Positions 33,434 to 44,149 of a DNA stretch of 64,000 nucleotides are shown piece by piece. The stretch lies in NCBI GenBank assembly GCA_030704615.1, contig CM060734.1:35418042-35482041 (forward strand), read 5' to 3'. The notes under the pieces are model-generated. The model was not told the origin of the DNA. It made no database searches and saw only the letters and a list, made by a program, of their open reading frames with translations. The stretch's first letter is position 1; each line of letters starts with the position of its first letter. Source of the DNA: Takakia lepidozioides (Eukaryota; Streptophyta; Takakiopsida; Takakiales; Takakiaceae). Both the position numbers and the translations under genes were made by a program.

Positions 33434-34303
33434 CTATCCTTCATCTACACGACCCTCAGAGTTCCTCTTCCTTAGATCCAATCTTGACGGAGGTATGGCA
33501 GCACGCCTTTGCCAGATGGGTACAAATTCCTCCTTCGATTTGACAAACTCCTCCTTCGACAGAGGAGGCACCGGAGCAGGTATTGGCAATGAGGGGAGAG
33601 GGAAAGCACTCAAATCTTGGGATTTACTGGAAGCAAACTTCTGTAGGAGAGCACTGTGAAGGGCCCTCTCTTTGGTGCCCAGGTTATCGCGTTCATCGAG
33701 AGACTGGAAACTGTAAGAGTCCCTCCAGCCACCATTGTCGAAATTCTTCTCATAGCTTTGGAGGTCATAGTTAACCCACTCACATCGAGTCCCATGGGCC
33801 CTTTTGATATGAGCCCTCATTTTTCTGATGATCTGCTTCCATATCGGCGGCTTGAAGTATTCCTCATTACCATCAACTTCCCAGCGGCCTCCAGTTCTAA
33901 GCCGATCCTTGGACCCGGGCTTCTTCTTGCCATCCACCTTCCACTTACCAGACCTCCGGCTAAAGCCACAGCACCCGCAACTCGATGACCGAGACCTAGG
34001 GGCCCGCCCTACCTTGGGTTTGTCTCGGTCTGCATCCAGACGTGCGAAAGCACTACCTTGCCCGCCCTTGTTCAAGAGGCCGGAGGAGCCAGACTCCGCC
34101 TTTCTGCTCCTACCCCATCTAATCGGAAAGCAGCATAAATCATACTCGTCATCACCAACCCCATTCGCAACAGAGCCTTGCCTTGAAAACCTGGGGAACA
34201 TCTCCTGAGTGAAGCTCGAAACTCTCATCGACAGAGATCGACCAGCATACACTGGGGCTCCTGGAGTCTCAGTCGCCTGATGACTATCAAACCACGCCGC
34301 CAT
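33434..34303 (-). CDS. Plant-specific protein of unknown function (UCP031279-like)
   Basis: A single-exon minus-strand frame; the Met at 34303 (MAAWFDSHQATETPG) is preferred to 34327. The C-terminal half has the pattern PPIWKQIIRKMRAHIKR, then a short spacer, then WVNYDLQSYEKNFDNGG. This recalls the basic helix plus F/W-x-YDxxSYxxNFD-G signature of small uncharacterised plant proteins such as the Arabidopsis At1g10140/At1g58420 type. A Cys-rich CGCCGFSRR segment lies mid-protein and a Pro-rich stretch near the end. There is no signal peptide or membrane segment. Function is unknown; some angiosperm relatives are described as stress-responsive. A CT-rich leader (34304-34400) fits a plant 5' UTR. 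Confidence 0.72.
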   Translation of the reverse strand: MAAWFDSHQATETPGAPVYAGRSLSMRVSSFTQEMFPRFSRQGSVANGVGDDEYDLCCFPIRWGRSRKAESGSSGLLNKGGQGSAFARLDADRDKPKVGRAPRSRSSSCGCCGFSRRSGKWKVDGKKKPGSKDRLRTGGRWEVDGNEEYFKPPIWKQIIRKMRAHIKRAHGTRCEWVNYDLQSYEKNFDNGGWRDSYSFQSLDERDNLGTKERALHSALLQKFASSKSQDLSAFPLPSLPIPAPVPPLSKEEFVKSKEEFVPIWQRRAAIPPSRLDLRKRNSEGRVDEG

Positions 34304-36135
34304 GCCTGCAGTCCTTCCTTTTCTCACTCTCGCTACCCCTCTCTAGCACGCCCACCCCTGATCCTCCCTTCCTCCCACCACAAAACCTCCACCCACTTCT
34401 CCCCACACACACTCACCAATCAAACTCGTGTCAAAGGTCCACTACGTCGATAGCAAACACCAATCTCAACCCCTCTCCGAGAAATCAATCTACGCATACC
34501 GCTTCCTGAAGACATCTGCAGAGACAAGAGGAGTCATTCAAAGAACAAACCAACAACTACCTGCTATCTATCTATCTCACTGGTGGTTTATATCTATCTA
34601 TACACGTGAATTGCACACCATGCAAGACTGCTTGCGAGACTGCGCACCAAGTCGCTGTACATACACAGAAAAGATTGTGATCTGCAGCGTTCTGTAAGAA
34701 CACGGACATATAGCAGCGACGAGAGGAGATATAAGATAAAAAAGATAAAGTTTCTTAGACGAGGAGAGAGAGGAAGATCATAAAAGTAACTAAGTTTCAC
34801 ACACACGTGCCGTTCCACATAACCGCAATTGCTTACTAACTTTTATTTATTTATTTCTCGGGCTGCCCCACACGCAGTCTGAAAGGTGTGGATCGTCTCG
34901 CAGATTTTACTGAGCGAGAAGGAGTCATCAAGTCTCGCAAGAGGCCCGTTGAAGGGGCCGTTTGTTGTCGAGGCTGCAATTCTTGGCTGGATCTCAACGG
35001 TAGAGTATACACTATAAACGGACAGCTTGCAAGGCCTTAATTGGGTTAGCCTGCTCATAACTGTTTGATCAATGGCAACAAGCGAAAGCGGTGGGCAGTC
35101 AAAGAGACAAAGGGTGACGAGGGAGAAGACAGCGGCGCCGAAGAAGGCGCCGTCACCCCTTCAACCGTCCTTGCCTTCTCCGTGTTCAACTGTAACTGCA
35201 ACTGTAATGGAGCCTCTGCATGCCTTCATTTCTGTTTATTTTCTTAGTTGTTTCTTCTTTCTTCTCTGAATCCAGATGTGATTGCTTTGACTGTGGGATA
35301 TGAGGCTCTCCCTGGGTTGACTCGGCCCTGCTAGATTTCTCAAATATGCCAGTAAATATTCTGTAGTCAATTTGCAGGTCGTGATCGTAAGGGACTGTAG
35401 GGACCGGTATACCGTCGCCGCCCTCTAAAGAAAAAACCTAGAAATGCATTGGCTGTGTCGGAATTTTGAGCAAGATTCGACTATTGATTTCACATATTCG
35501 GCAGTTTCTTTCTCATTTCCTTTTCTGAGGGGCGAAAAGCCTTCGTTTTTCATAGTATAAGCCGTCGTAAGCTTGCTATGTACAAGCACACGGCTAGCAA
35601 GAGCGTACCACTATCCACCAATTGGAGGGTTTCCATCACAATCCACCGACCAAATGATGGCTACCCATAGAGTGCTTTCGTGAGGGTCCACCCAAGCGGC
35701 ATTGCGTCTTTCACTTGTTCCAGCACAGTGCCTGGAGCATATTGATTGCCATACATGCGGCCAGCTCAACGGCGTAAGCCCTAGTAGTACGGACAGCTCA
35801 GTTGGGCCCACGGATTTGACTGCTTGACCACTGTTTCCTCCACTTTCTCTTCAAAGAATGACATGCTCGCATAGCAGGCCCCACACCAGGGATAGAGACG
35901 ATTGTACAAGAGCAGCAGCTGCACCTTTCGAGGTGTCACGCTGGTGGGCATAATTTACTGTGCACTGACATTGTGTGTGTCGGTCTACTACCTACTCCCT
36001 ACCTATCCGTGCATCATTCGATCCACCTCCCCTAGAATTCCCTGAGAGATATCATTGTAGATGCACCTCTGCTTAATACCGGGATCATCCAGCAGCTTTT
36101 GACACTCACCCCTAGGTGATTCATCATCGTGGGAT
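34304..36135. other. Mostly uncharacterised spacer
   Basis: The first ~100 bp are the CT-rich leader of the preceding minus-strand gene. A small plus frame at 35072-35269 begins MATSESGGQSKRQRVTREKT and has a basic, Ser/Pro-rich N-terminus, possibly a first exon, but no continuation was found. ATCT microsatellites lie near 34567-34600. Otherwise nothing is supported. Confidence 0.35.
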
Positions 36136-36300
36136 GGCCAGGTGAGGTCGATTCGGCAAGCTTTCCAGTCAGGTTGATTCCGAGTCGGCAAGCTTTCAAG
36201 TAAGGTCGAGTTGGCAAGCTTTCAAGTCGGTTGATTCGGCAAGATTTCAAGGTTAGGTCGATTCTGCTTTCAAGTGAGGTTGATTCGAGCTTTCATGGTG
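36136..36300. repeat. ~28-30-bp degenerate tandem repeat
   Basis: Five or six units of the form AGGTTGATTCGGCAAGCTTTCAAGT (with GTCGA/GTTGA and CAAGCTTTC variants) run from about 36145 to 36298. Right after it, GCTTGATATTT is repeated three times at about 36350-36383. Non-coding. Confidence 0.75.
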
Positions 36301-36489
36301 GGCGGGCTCTTCCTGGTGGAGGAGACTCGAGAATCCAGGGACTACCACCTGCTTGATATTTGCTTGATATTTGCTTGATATATAATACGTGGGGATATGC
36401 ATCACAAGGGCTCCGTGAGTGGGAGGGATAAAATAAAACAGGACAGTTCAGGACAGGGCACGACAGGGGTGGGGCTCCTGACACCCACT

Positions 36490-36600
36490 TTATGATAACG
36501 TGCCCAAGCATTCATCGCAAATCTGCGTGGATTCGAACCCCAGACCACCTCGGCCATAGTGACATCTTCAAGCACACTGCAGAGCCGTTACCCATAGTTA
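36490..36600 (-). mobile_element. SINE-like fragment with pol III B box (minus strand)
   Basis: On the minus strand this reads ATGGCCGAGGTGGTCTGGGG followed by GGTTCGAATCC, a perfect B-box match, with a TGGCCGAGGTGG stretch that would pass as an A box only ~10 bp away. The same TGGCC...GGTCTGGGGTTC..AATCC order recurs on the minus strand at 37070-37112. No tRNA cloverleaf fits, so this is not a tRNA gene. Confidence 0.55.
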
Positions 36601-37011
36601 GCTGCTAAGTAACGACTATAGTAACGACACACTTAATCCTGCCCTAAAAACCTAACCCTTGCCTGTGATTAGTGACTTGGTTAGTGCGAATATTGGCGGC
36701 CGACTTTTTACTTTTGACCTGTGCTGTCCGACCTAGTAAGTAAGCCTCTATTCAGTCTGCCCTAATTTCCGATTCGCACGTGCGATGTGCCAGAATGCTG
36801 CTTCCGTTACAGAATGTTGATTCCTCTAAACACAATAATTTGGGAGTCCCTTTTACTAAAACTAACAGTGATAATAATAGTAATAATAACCATTGGGACA
36901 GACATTAATATGACGGATGATTATTATAGATTATTGCTTCTTGATATTCTCTTTTTCTTTGTTTTCAGGGTCCTTATTATGGGGATTATGATTATTTTTG
37001 TGCATCTAGAT

Positions 37012-37140
37012 TTGTTTTTGAAAGGAAACCTGACGCTTGGCGCCATTTCGGAGCCAGCCCCAGCTCCAAGGCAGATACAACCACAGGGGATTGAACCCCA
37101 GACCCACAGGCCAATGCATAGGATCGCCAAAGATGCGAGA
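37012..37140 (-). mobile_element. SINE-like fragment with conserved CAGGTTTCCTTT 3' end
   Basis: On the minus strand a B-box-like GGTTCAATCCC is followed ~75 bp later by CGTCAGGTTTCCTTTCAAAA. The terminal CAGGTTTCCTTTxCAAAA is shared with the copy at 11950-12075, and the upstream TGGCC/GGTCTGGGGTTC block with the copy at 36490-36600. The three probably belong to one family or to related subfamilies. Confidence 0.6.
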
Positions 37141-37149
37141 CCCGATGTG

Positions 37150-38165
37150 CGATTTTCTTAAGTTATGAGAGGACGAATCTGACTTTTTTCAACGGACAGG
37201 ATCGCATCTGGGGAGGCTATAACTCATTTTGCTGATCCATACGGTTCTCGTCTTTCGCGTCTTTCTTTGATAGTTGTCGGCTTCATGCCTTGTTTTTTCC
37301 TTACCCCCCTTACATCACAGTGACTAATTCAAGTGGCTGGACCACTCTCTAATCCTCACACCCCCCTTCAAACCTGGGCCCTTATTTATCTTCACATGGT
37401 ACACGATTGATTGATGTTGCGTTCTATTATAATTTGCCGACCATTTGAGTTCAAAATAGTTTTGCTAACAGGACCGGAGACATTTTTCGTCCAGGAAGGG
37501 TGCACCTTACATCAGGTCAGGCGTAAGACTAGGGCCTTACGAAATTTGTAATAAGATGACGATGTTGGGGGGAAGACGTTGGGGGCAGGTTGGTTTTTTA
37601 CGCCGCCGTTCCACCATCCGTTCCACCATTTTCGAACACGTTAAGGATTTTGGGAGTTTATTACGACATTTAACAGACTAATAATATTCATTATACATAT
37701 TCCCTTGTCACGTTAGTCTGCACATACGGACATAATGTGCCCTAAGTGCAGATTAGGGTTCATAATACGTTATTTTGCTTTGCTGTTCTAATGACAATAT
37801 GACACGTGGCATATAAAACCCTGGACTTGCTGGAAAGGCGTCACAGGAGCGCCTAACTTAATGCTATGCACGCCATGTGTCTCGTCCCGTTCGCCGGGCT
37901 CGGCCCGCATCTTACAAAGCATAGGGCGCTGCTGCTCGACCGTTCAAGGGCGCGTGAACTCTTGCTACCGCCCCGATGGAACAGCCTCATCAGCTACCGT
38001 CCCCCTGTACCGTACAGCACTGCCAAAAACTTTGTTTGTATTTATCGTGCCGTTAAAAAGCAGAATTCATCGAGGTGCATGCACCCCATCAGCTCCCTCG
38101 AGTGCATTCCCGAAAGGCAGAATGCACGGCCATTAGATTTTTCTAAAATTTGCCATTTCTTTACG
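37150..38165. other. No recognisable gene
   Basis: Short frames only. Between 37861 and 38246 two overlapping plus frames of ~90-126 residues are GC-rich but lack domains. Nothing else found. Confidence 0.35.
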
Positions 38166-38167
38166 CA

Positions 38168-38280
38168 GGGTAATGCCCCTGGTGTGGGGCATTCCCGGAT
38201 TTTCGGGCCTCCCTCCTGGGGCTACTACTCGGCGTCAGGCCCTTAAATCCGGGAATGCCCTCCACCGAGGGGCATTACCC
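38168..38280. repeat. Compact hairpin with ~35-bp terminal inverted repeats
   Basis: Left arm GGGTAATGCCCC, then GGGCATTCCCGGATTT; the right arm (38245-38280) is its complement with one small indel (CGGTGGA versus TGGTGTG). The loop is ~43 bp and itself contains a weaker GGGCC pairing. This resembles a miniature foldback element. No TSD was established. Confidence 0.85.
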
Positions 38281-38849
38281 TACAAACCCAATTTGTACCA
38301 TTGCCCCAGCATGCTCTCTATTCCTTCCACCTGCCAAGCCGATGTTAGTATACATAAGCTTCTCTATATCCAACAGCATGAAGTTTTTTCTTAAAGTTAT
38401 GTCCTACATTTTTCTTCTGTAGATGACTCATCTAAGTAGAGGAAATTTGTTGTCCCAGTTTTGGTTCCAAGCTAATTTTGAAGACACTGAAGGTTCACAG
38501 TTGCTGATGTTGCGGCGAACTCATTGTCTCCATTAAGTGTAGGGTGAGACCTGGGACGGGGCCTCACCTTGCCTAAAGAAACAACAAGATTTTGATGGGC
38601 AAGAATGTTACGCAACGTAAGGTGCCCCCTCTCCTCAAGAGGAGGAACCTTGTGCAGCACAAGGTGTCATCCTCACCTTGCGGAAAAATCCCACCCGGCT
38701 AAGGTGCCATCCTCTCTAATAACTAAGATGTCATCCGTGGAACTTTCCGCTCCGGGTGGACGGTTTCAGTGTGAGACCCACCCCTCCAAGACGACCTGCC
38801 TCATGCCTCTTTGAAGGTTATTTTTTCCCTTACTCCGTTATAAGAGAGA

Positions 38850-38925
38850 GAGAAGACTCCGGCCGTAGCCGGCGTAACTAAGAGCCACTTCACCTTTCGG
38901 CTATTGCCCCCTTTACTTCTGTCTC
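38850..38925 (+). repeat. Dispersed direct repeat, copy 1
   Basis: GACTCCGGCCGTAGCCGGCG then TAACTAAGAGCCACTTCACC and GCTATTGCCCCCT is matched at 41474-41535 (GACTCCGATTGAAGTCGACG, TAACTTAGAGCCACTGCACC, GCTATAGCTCCCT), in the same orientation 2.6 kb away. They may be ends of one element flanking 39-41.4 kb, or two insertions. Confidence 0.6.
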
Positions 38926-39283
38926 ACGTTGGGGGTTGTATCAATTTAGACGAGATTTTGCTTGTTGGGTGAGTCTTGTGATTTTATCCCATTGGGATCC
39001 CTAAGAGTCATGGTTGGCATAAATGTCATACGTGGCTTCATGCCATGTCCTACAAATTGTCACAGATAATTATAACTTTAGACAACTACCTATCACATCA
39101 ATATCCTCAGACCACACAGGCTTTTCTGAGGAATGAACGTACACTTGGATGAATTCCATCATCCAGGATGTTTGCTTCCTTTAGAAGCAAATCTTTTCAA
39201 TGTTTCATCCATACACAGAGTCAGCTATGGCCGCACAAAACTAAGGGACGATGGCAGGCAGAATATATACTGGTATCCCATAT

Positions 39284-39665
39284 ACGTAATTGGACATGGG
39301 GTCGTATTACAGCTGCCACCCAAGGTTTCACTTGTCAAGGAGTTTGTCACAATCTGGGGTTTGTAGCCTGAGTATTACTCCCCCATTCCAATTACGTTCG
39401 ATAATGGCCACCGGTTGACCCTGCTTGCGGCAGGTCCGCCCGGTGGCCGTTATCTAGCACGTAATTGGACATGGGGTTGTATTGTAGCTTCCACCCATCG
39501 TTTCATAGGGTTTGGCCCTTCACTTGTCAAGGGAGTTTTCCATATTGCACCATGTTGCGAGTCGTCTTTCGCTATCGTAGCTCTGACAGCGACATCTGGG
39601 CTATAAACTACAAACCTGAGGAATATTCCTCCATTCCAATTAGTTTGATAATGGCCACCGGTTGG
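39284..39665 (+). repeat. Tandem duplication containing a large palindrome
   Basis: ACGTAATTGGACATGGGG begins at 39284 and 39459, and CCATTCCAATTA...GATAATGGCCACCGGTTG at 39383 and 39631. The second copy has ~70 extra bp. At their junction, 39389-39467 forms an imperfect inverted repeat (CAATTACGT..CGATAA.GGCCACCGG against CCGGTGGCC.TTATC..ACGTAATTG) around CCTGCTTGCGGCAGG, itself a hairpin. Confidence 0.8.
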
Positions 39666-40229
39666 GCCGCTAGTACATAATATAGGGGGGTTCCTATAAT
39701 ACTAGATACCTCAATTTGGGTACACATACAGGAGTTTGATGAACTACATCTGATGATAATGAGTTTCTCTAATGCAAAATGGTCTTATGCTTTTCATGCC
39801 TCCATTGCCCTTTTCTTTTTTGATTAGTTCTCGCCATTCTCATAGATCAACTGCAACAAAACATAGAAGATGATGAGCCAACAAGGGGGAAGCATGGAGG
39901 CTCTCATTTCCAAATCCACAGGGGAATGGCTACAACCCCTCTAAATTGCAGGTCCAACAGATTTTTTCACCTATGGATGTTTTGTATGCAAGTACATAGG
40001 GGTTAAAATCTAAAAATTGACAAGGAAAAATGTGCCTCCAAATGAAGTATTTTTTTTTCTACAAAATCTCTAAAACCCAGCAGTGGATGTATGTAATGCT
40101 CACACACCACAAGGTGAAGTGGTTTTTACAATTTTTTAATTTTTACTAACTTTATTGATTTTACAATTTGGGCCTGTTTACCCGCCACATCAGCAGTCAA
40201 CAAGCCCTTTACAAGGCCAAAATCGCCTC

Positions 40230-40695
40230 TGAATTTTGTGTGGCCTCGTCGCAATGAGGCCGCACGGTGCAGAGGGGACATGACCCTGACAGCGGGCCCC
40301 GCTACATTAAAACGATCCCTACTCCCCTATTTCTCTTATATATCAAAAAAACTACGGCATGTTGGCTTGATGGAGGTTGTGGTCTGGTGGTAGGTCGATG
40401 GCGATGTGGTCATGCGGGTTCCATTCCCTGAATGTGGTAGGCGCTGATAACAACTACCTCCATGGAGGTTAGTATGTAACTACTACTCTCATGCAGGTAG
40501 ATTCAGCTTGGTTTTGCAACTACCTTCATATAGAAAATCGTAAAACTACCTGCATGGAGGTAGTTGTAAATTTCATATGCCAAAAAAAATTCTAAGTCCT
40601 CCACGCATGAAGGTAGTTTGCTCCTATGTTAATGATACGGCGGGCCCCATCATCTGACCAGCCTCATTACAACGAGGCCTCACAAAATTATGAGA
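40230..40695. mobile_element. Non-autonomous inverted-repeat element with nested palindromes
   Basis: Outer inverted repeats: ATTTTGTGTGGCCTCGTCGC and AATGAGGC near 40234-40262, against the complement of CAGCCTCATTACAACGAGGC and CTCACAAAAT near 40657-40686. A second inner pair is GCGGGCCCC (about 40293) and GGGCCC (about 40643). Inside, several ACTACCTxCATGxAGGTAGT palindromes occur (40455-40475, 40488-40500, 40550-40570, 40598-40618). There is no coding frame. Size (~0.46 kb) and structure suggest a MITE. TSDs were not verified. Confidence 0.7.
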
Positions 40696-40851
40696 CAAAG
40701 TTACCTTAGCTATTTTATGTAGATGGTAGCTTTTGTTTCTTCTTAATTTTTCTTTTTGCATCATATTGGAGATAAGTCCTTTGTCATAAAAGCTTCATGA
40801 GTGGGCCCATCAGAGGAGATCCACTAAAATTAGGTGGAAGTGGAAATTCAG

Positions 40852-40872
40852 AGCGACCCGATTCGGGTCGCT
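40852..40872. repeat. Palindrome GCGACCCGATTCGGGTCGC
   Basis: Ten-bp arms around a single T, perfect. It is followed ~14 bp later by AAGGGTTAAG. A sister palindrome with the same plan lies at 47852-47876. Confidence 0.7.
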
Positions 40873-41473
40873 TGGGAAATTAAGGGTTAAGAAAAGTTCT
40901 ATGACATTTTGCCACATTAACGCTTGGACTCAACTCAACGATGACGACTACTAATTTGCTCCTCGACGATTCTACCGTAAACAGCCTAGTTCTTCGTGAT
41001 GGATAATGTTGTTTTGTTCTACAATTATCCCTTGTCATAAGTGCATGAAAAATTGAATTTAAGGTTTCACTTTTAAGATGAACTTTGATCAAGGATAAAA
41101 ATAAAATAAAACCAAAGATGAATATATATATTATGGATAACCATGTGCGAATAAGAAAATATACATAAATACATAGGTATATAGATAAGAGTATTGGATT
41201 TTTCAAATTTACATACATTGATCTATATACTGTTTTTTTAACTTTGAATTTATGTTTAATATACCTTGGATATGACAAAAATCTTCACTGATATCAACTA
41301 GTATAGAGATTATCATCATGAATATTCTTATGATATTAATTGGGTCAATATGAAACCTTAGGTTGGTATTGGCAAATGACGCAAAATATATCCAGATTAC
41401 ACCCTAAAAAGAAGGGTTATGCACCTCAAGGTATCAAGTTTATGAATATGTATTGATGCATATTTTGAGAAAC

Positions 41474-41535
41474 ATGACTCCGATTGAAGTCGACGTAACT
41501 TAGAGCCACTGCACCTTGTAGCTATAGCTCCCTAT
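41474..41535 (+). repeat. Dispersed direct repeat, copy 2
   Basis: Second copy of the ~60-bp repeat described at 38850-38925. It is followed by GTGCTATATAAGATGG, a TATA-like sequence, so an LTR promoter end is possible though unproven. Confidence 0.6.
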
Positions 41536-41638
41536 CGAGTTGTGCTATATAAGATGGACGGTATTGCTATACAACTGTCAGTAGGAGTAGCAGCTACATG
41601 GAACAGTAGATATACAAGCATCAACAACTACCATAGTG

Positions 41639-42300
41639 TCATGTCATGGTCGCCATGTTTTGTATCACAGTGGCTGGTTCATCTAGGATTTCTATTTCTC
41701 CCTCTCTTTCTTCATAGAAATGTGGTGGGTAACTGCTTGGTTCCCCTTCTATTGGTGTTGCTGTTACTGCACCACAACATATACCTTTGAAACAACTTAG
41801 TCCTCCCAGTTGTATTTTTGCAACCTGCTCCCACTCTGGGTGTGCAGCAAACAGAGTAGCCTCCTGTTCTTCATCAAATCCTCCCCTCCATTCATATTCT
41901 TTGACTCCACGAGGTCTTCTGGTAGCAGGTAGTCTACCTGATTTCTTATTTGAAATTTGTATCTTGTGCTTATCCTTGCGCACAGTTAGAATCTGAGTAT
42001 TCCAGTCATGGAATACCTTGGCCTATTTCGGCCATGGTCGTCCTAACATTAAGGAATAAGCTTCCATGACATCGTCCATTTTCAATACAGTCACAGTGAT
42101 CTTAAAGACCAACTTCTGAATCTGTATTCTTACTCCTCTTATCAAGCCCAATGGTTGTACACTTCTTTGATCTGCCATTGTTACTGTGAATGGGGCTGGT
42201 TTCATGTTACTCAGACCAAGCTTCTGCCTTAATTGGTTTGTCATGATATTCACTCCCGAGCCTCCATCTATCAGTACATCAGTAAGGTCTGTGCTTTTTA
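41639..42300 (-). pseudogene. Gypsy-type aspartic protease relic
   Basis: On the minus strand the frame entering near 42300 reads DVLIDGGSGVNIMTNQLRQK, then a MADQRSVQPLGLIRGV block and YSLMLGRPWPK-stop (42023). This is the order of protease in many plant Ty3/gypsy elements (IDxGSGVNIM, MADQ, PLG, LLGRPWL). The active site reads DGG, not DTG. A second frame (41983-41639) continues with KKSGRLPATRRPRG and EEQEATLFAAHPEWEQ, probably the following linker. A stop and frame change separate them. No reverse transcriptase was seen. Confidence 0.75.
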
Positions 42301-42462
42301 ATTTATTGATATTATATATTATATATAAATATGATAAAGGTAATAGCTAATGAAATGTCAAAACTTTTAATACTGAATTATTCTTGTGAGGCTTCAGGTG
42401 TCCTTGGACAAGTGGATTGTGCCGAAGCAACACCTGCTTCAACACCTCTGTGCAAAAGCATG

Positions 42463-43200
42463 CACTACAGGAAAAGAGGGGCTTTTGCAACACTCAGACC
42501 ACGCCGCGGTGTCGAGAAAACGCCCATTTCGGGCACGGGGCAGGCGCCGTATTTGCGACGCCCGACAGACGCATGGGTGTCGCAAAAATGCAACGTATAG
42601 GGGTCGCAAGCCCCCGCCCCAACTCCCGTGATTGCCGGACGTCGCTTTTCAGGCCGTCCACGCCGATGGCAGGGGCCTCCTTCGAACGACGTCGCCGTCG
42701 TTGCCCTCCAGCCGACGGCATTGGTGGGGACGACGGCGCGGCGTCGCATCCTTTTTTTTTTTTTTACCTGCCCGGGAGTCCCATCCTAAAACCTAAAAAC
42801 ACATAAGCCGTTGGTACGCCAAGCGACGTCAGTGCGTCGCTGCAAGCGACTACTGGGCGTGGCAAAAAAAACAAAACAGTAGGTGCAGGAATCGGGCTCC
42901 GCGACGCCATGGTTTCCGCGGTGCTCTGGCGTCGCTTTCTTTATATTCAATTAAAAAAATTAAAACACGTGGCGCATGCAGGGTGGTGGGCTCCGCAACG
43001 CCCTTGCGACCACAGGACCAAAAAAACACGTCGCAAGGAGTGTCGGGCGTTGCTGCCTGCAAATAAATTTGCGACGCCCGATCGTCGCGGCTTGCGACTC
43101 CCGCCCAAAAAACACGTCGCCAATTCCGTCGTCCTGCAGTCGCGAGACCAACCTGGTGGGGGGGGGTTGGGGGTTGATTTTGGAGGTGAACTGGGGGTGG
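42463..43200 (+). mobile_element. CACTA (En/Spm-like) transposon end with subterminal GCGACG repeats
   Basis: CACTACAGGAAAAGAGGGG at 42463 is a canonical inward-facing CACTA terminal repeat. The next ~690 bp are GC-rich and packed with at least fifteen GCGACG/CGTCGC motifs in both orientations (TTTGCGACGCCCG, GGTGTCGCAAA, GGCGTCGC, CACGTCGC), the subterminal arrays that CACTA transposases bind. No matching right end (TTTTCCTGTAGTG) was found up to 48 kb, so the element is truncated or its end has diverged. Confidence 0.75.
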
Positions 43201-43795
43201 TTTTTGTTTTTTGCCTGGTTTTTTGGGGGGATAGAAGACCTTACAGCTTCCATTTCTCTGATTTAGCAGGTACACAATTGAGCAAGCATGAATCGAGGGT
43301 AAGGACGGTGCGACACATGAATAAGATGTAAGATGGAAAGATGGAAATATATTTACAGGAAATGAGCTAAAAAACTCACAAGGGTTTAGTATGCTGACCC
43401 TGGGACCTACATGGACTAGGACTAGTCACCCTCATCCTCATCCTCTTCCTCAGTGGAGGACTCAGAGCTATCCGATGAGCCTGATGACTCTGCGCCATTT
43501 GCCAGAGCACCTAAAGGAGGCGGCGTTCCCCTAAGTCCCGCAAAGCTTTCATCCAATCCCTAGCCATGACCCCCGACCTCATCCATACTAGTGCCTTGTA
43601 GTGCACTCATCCCCTCTGTGTTGGCCATGTTTTTCATGAGAGATGGTCAACCATGCTCCTTGGCGTAGGGGATTACTAAACCGTGAGGAGAATTCTGCTC
43701 ATGCTTTTGGATGTGCTCACCTACAACCGCGGACACCTATTCGGCTTAGAGGACCTATTACTGCGGGTAGTGTCCAGTATAACATGCATACCAAT
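43200..43795. other. Spacer within the transposon-rich block
   Basis: AG-rich sequence near 43290-43370, then CTCATCC-type repeats. On the minus strand 43420-43700 has Glu/Asp/Ser-rich coding character (complement of TCCTCATCCTCTTCCTC) but is interrupted. It may be part of the minus-strand transposon gene continuing at 46.2-47.4 kb. Confidence 0.3.
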
Positions 43796-43870
43796 TCATC
43801 GTTATGGATGAATGACGGATGAATGATGGATGAATGGGCAATGAATGTATGTTGGACGAATGGCACATAG
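43796..43870 (+). repeat. GGATGAATG-rich short repeat, left
   Basis: Several ATGGATGAATGA/GGATGAATG units. The inverse orientation (CATTCATCC/CACTCATCC) appears at about 45645-45700, beyond the satellite, so the satellite array is bracketed by inverted short repeats. Confidence 0.55.
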
Positions 43871-44149
43871 ATTAATGTAGTTTGTGATTGAATGCAGAAT
43901 TAAAAAGCATTTTTGAGCCCCGAGCTCCAGAGTAAACCTCTGTCAACTGCAGAGGGTTGTGGTTGTCCTTTCACCAGGTATCCTAAGTCAAGAGAGATGC
44001 TGACACCCAATTGCAAAGAAGGTGAAGAGGCCATTTGGTGCTTTAATATAAATCATTTGAAAACAGCCGATTCATTCCGACGAAGAATATCCACTGCTAC
44101 TGGAGTCGGAGTCCAAAACGAAGGAGATGATTTTGTGCAGAGCTTTGTT

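Noticed and set aside
36490-36560. tRNA-Leu/Ser-like gene on minus (TGGCCGAGGTGG, GGTTCGAATCC)
   Set aside because: A and B boxes are only ~10 bp apart; there is no room for D loop, anticodon arm and variable arm.
42480-43150. CpG-island promoter
   Set aside because: GC richness is explained by the CACTA subterminal GCGACG repeats; no gene starts there.
42430-43260. Bacterial contamination (high-GC block)
   Set aside because: It is flanked by plant transposon sequence, has a canonical CACTA end, and contains no bacterial gene.
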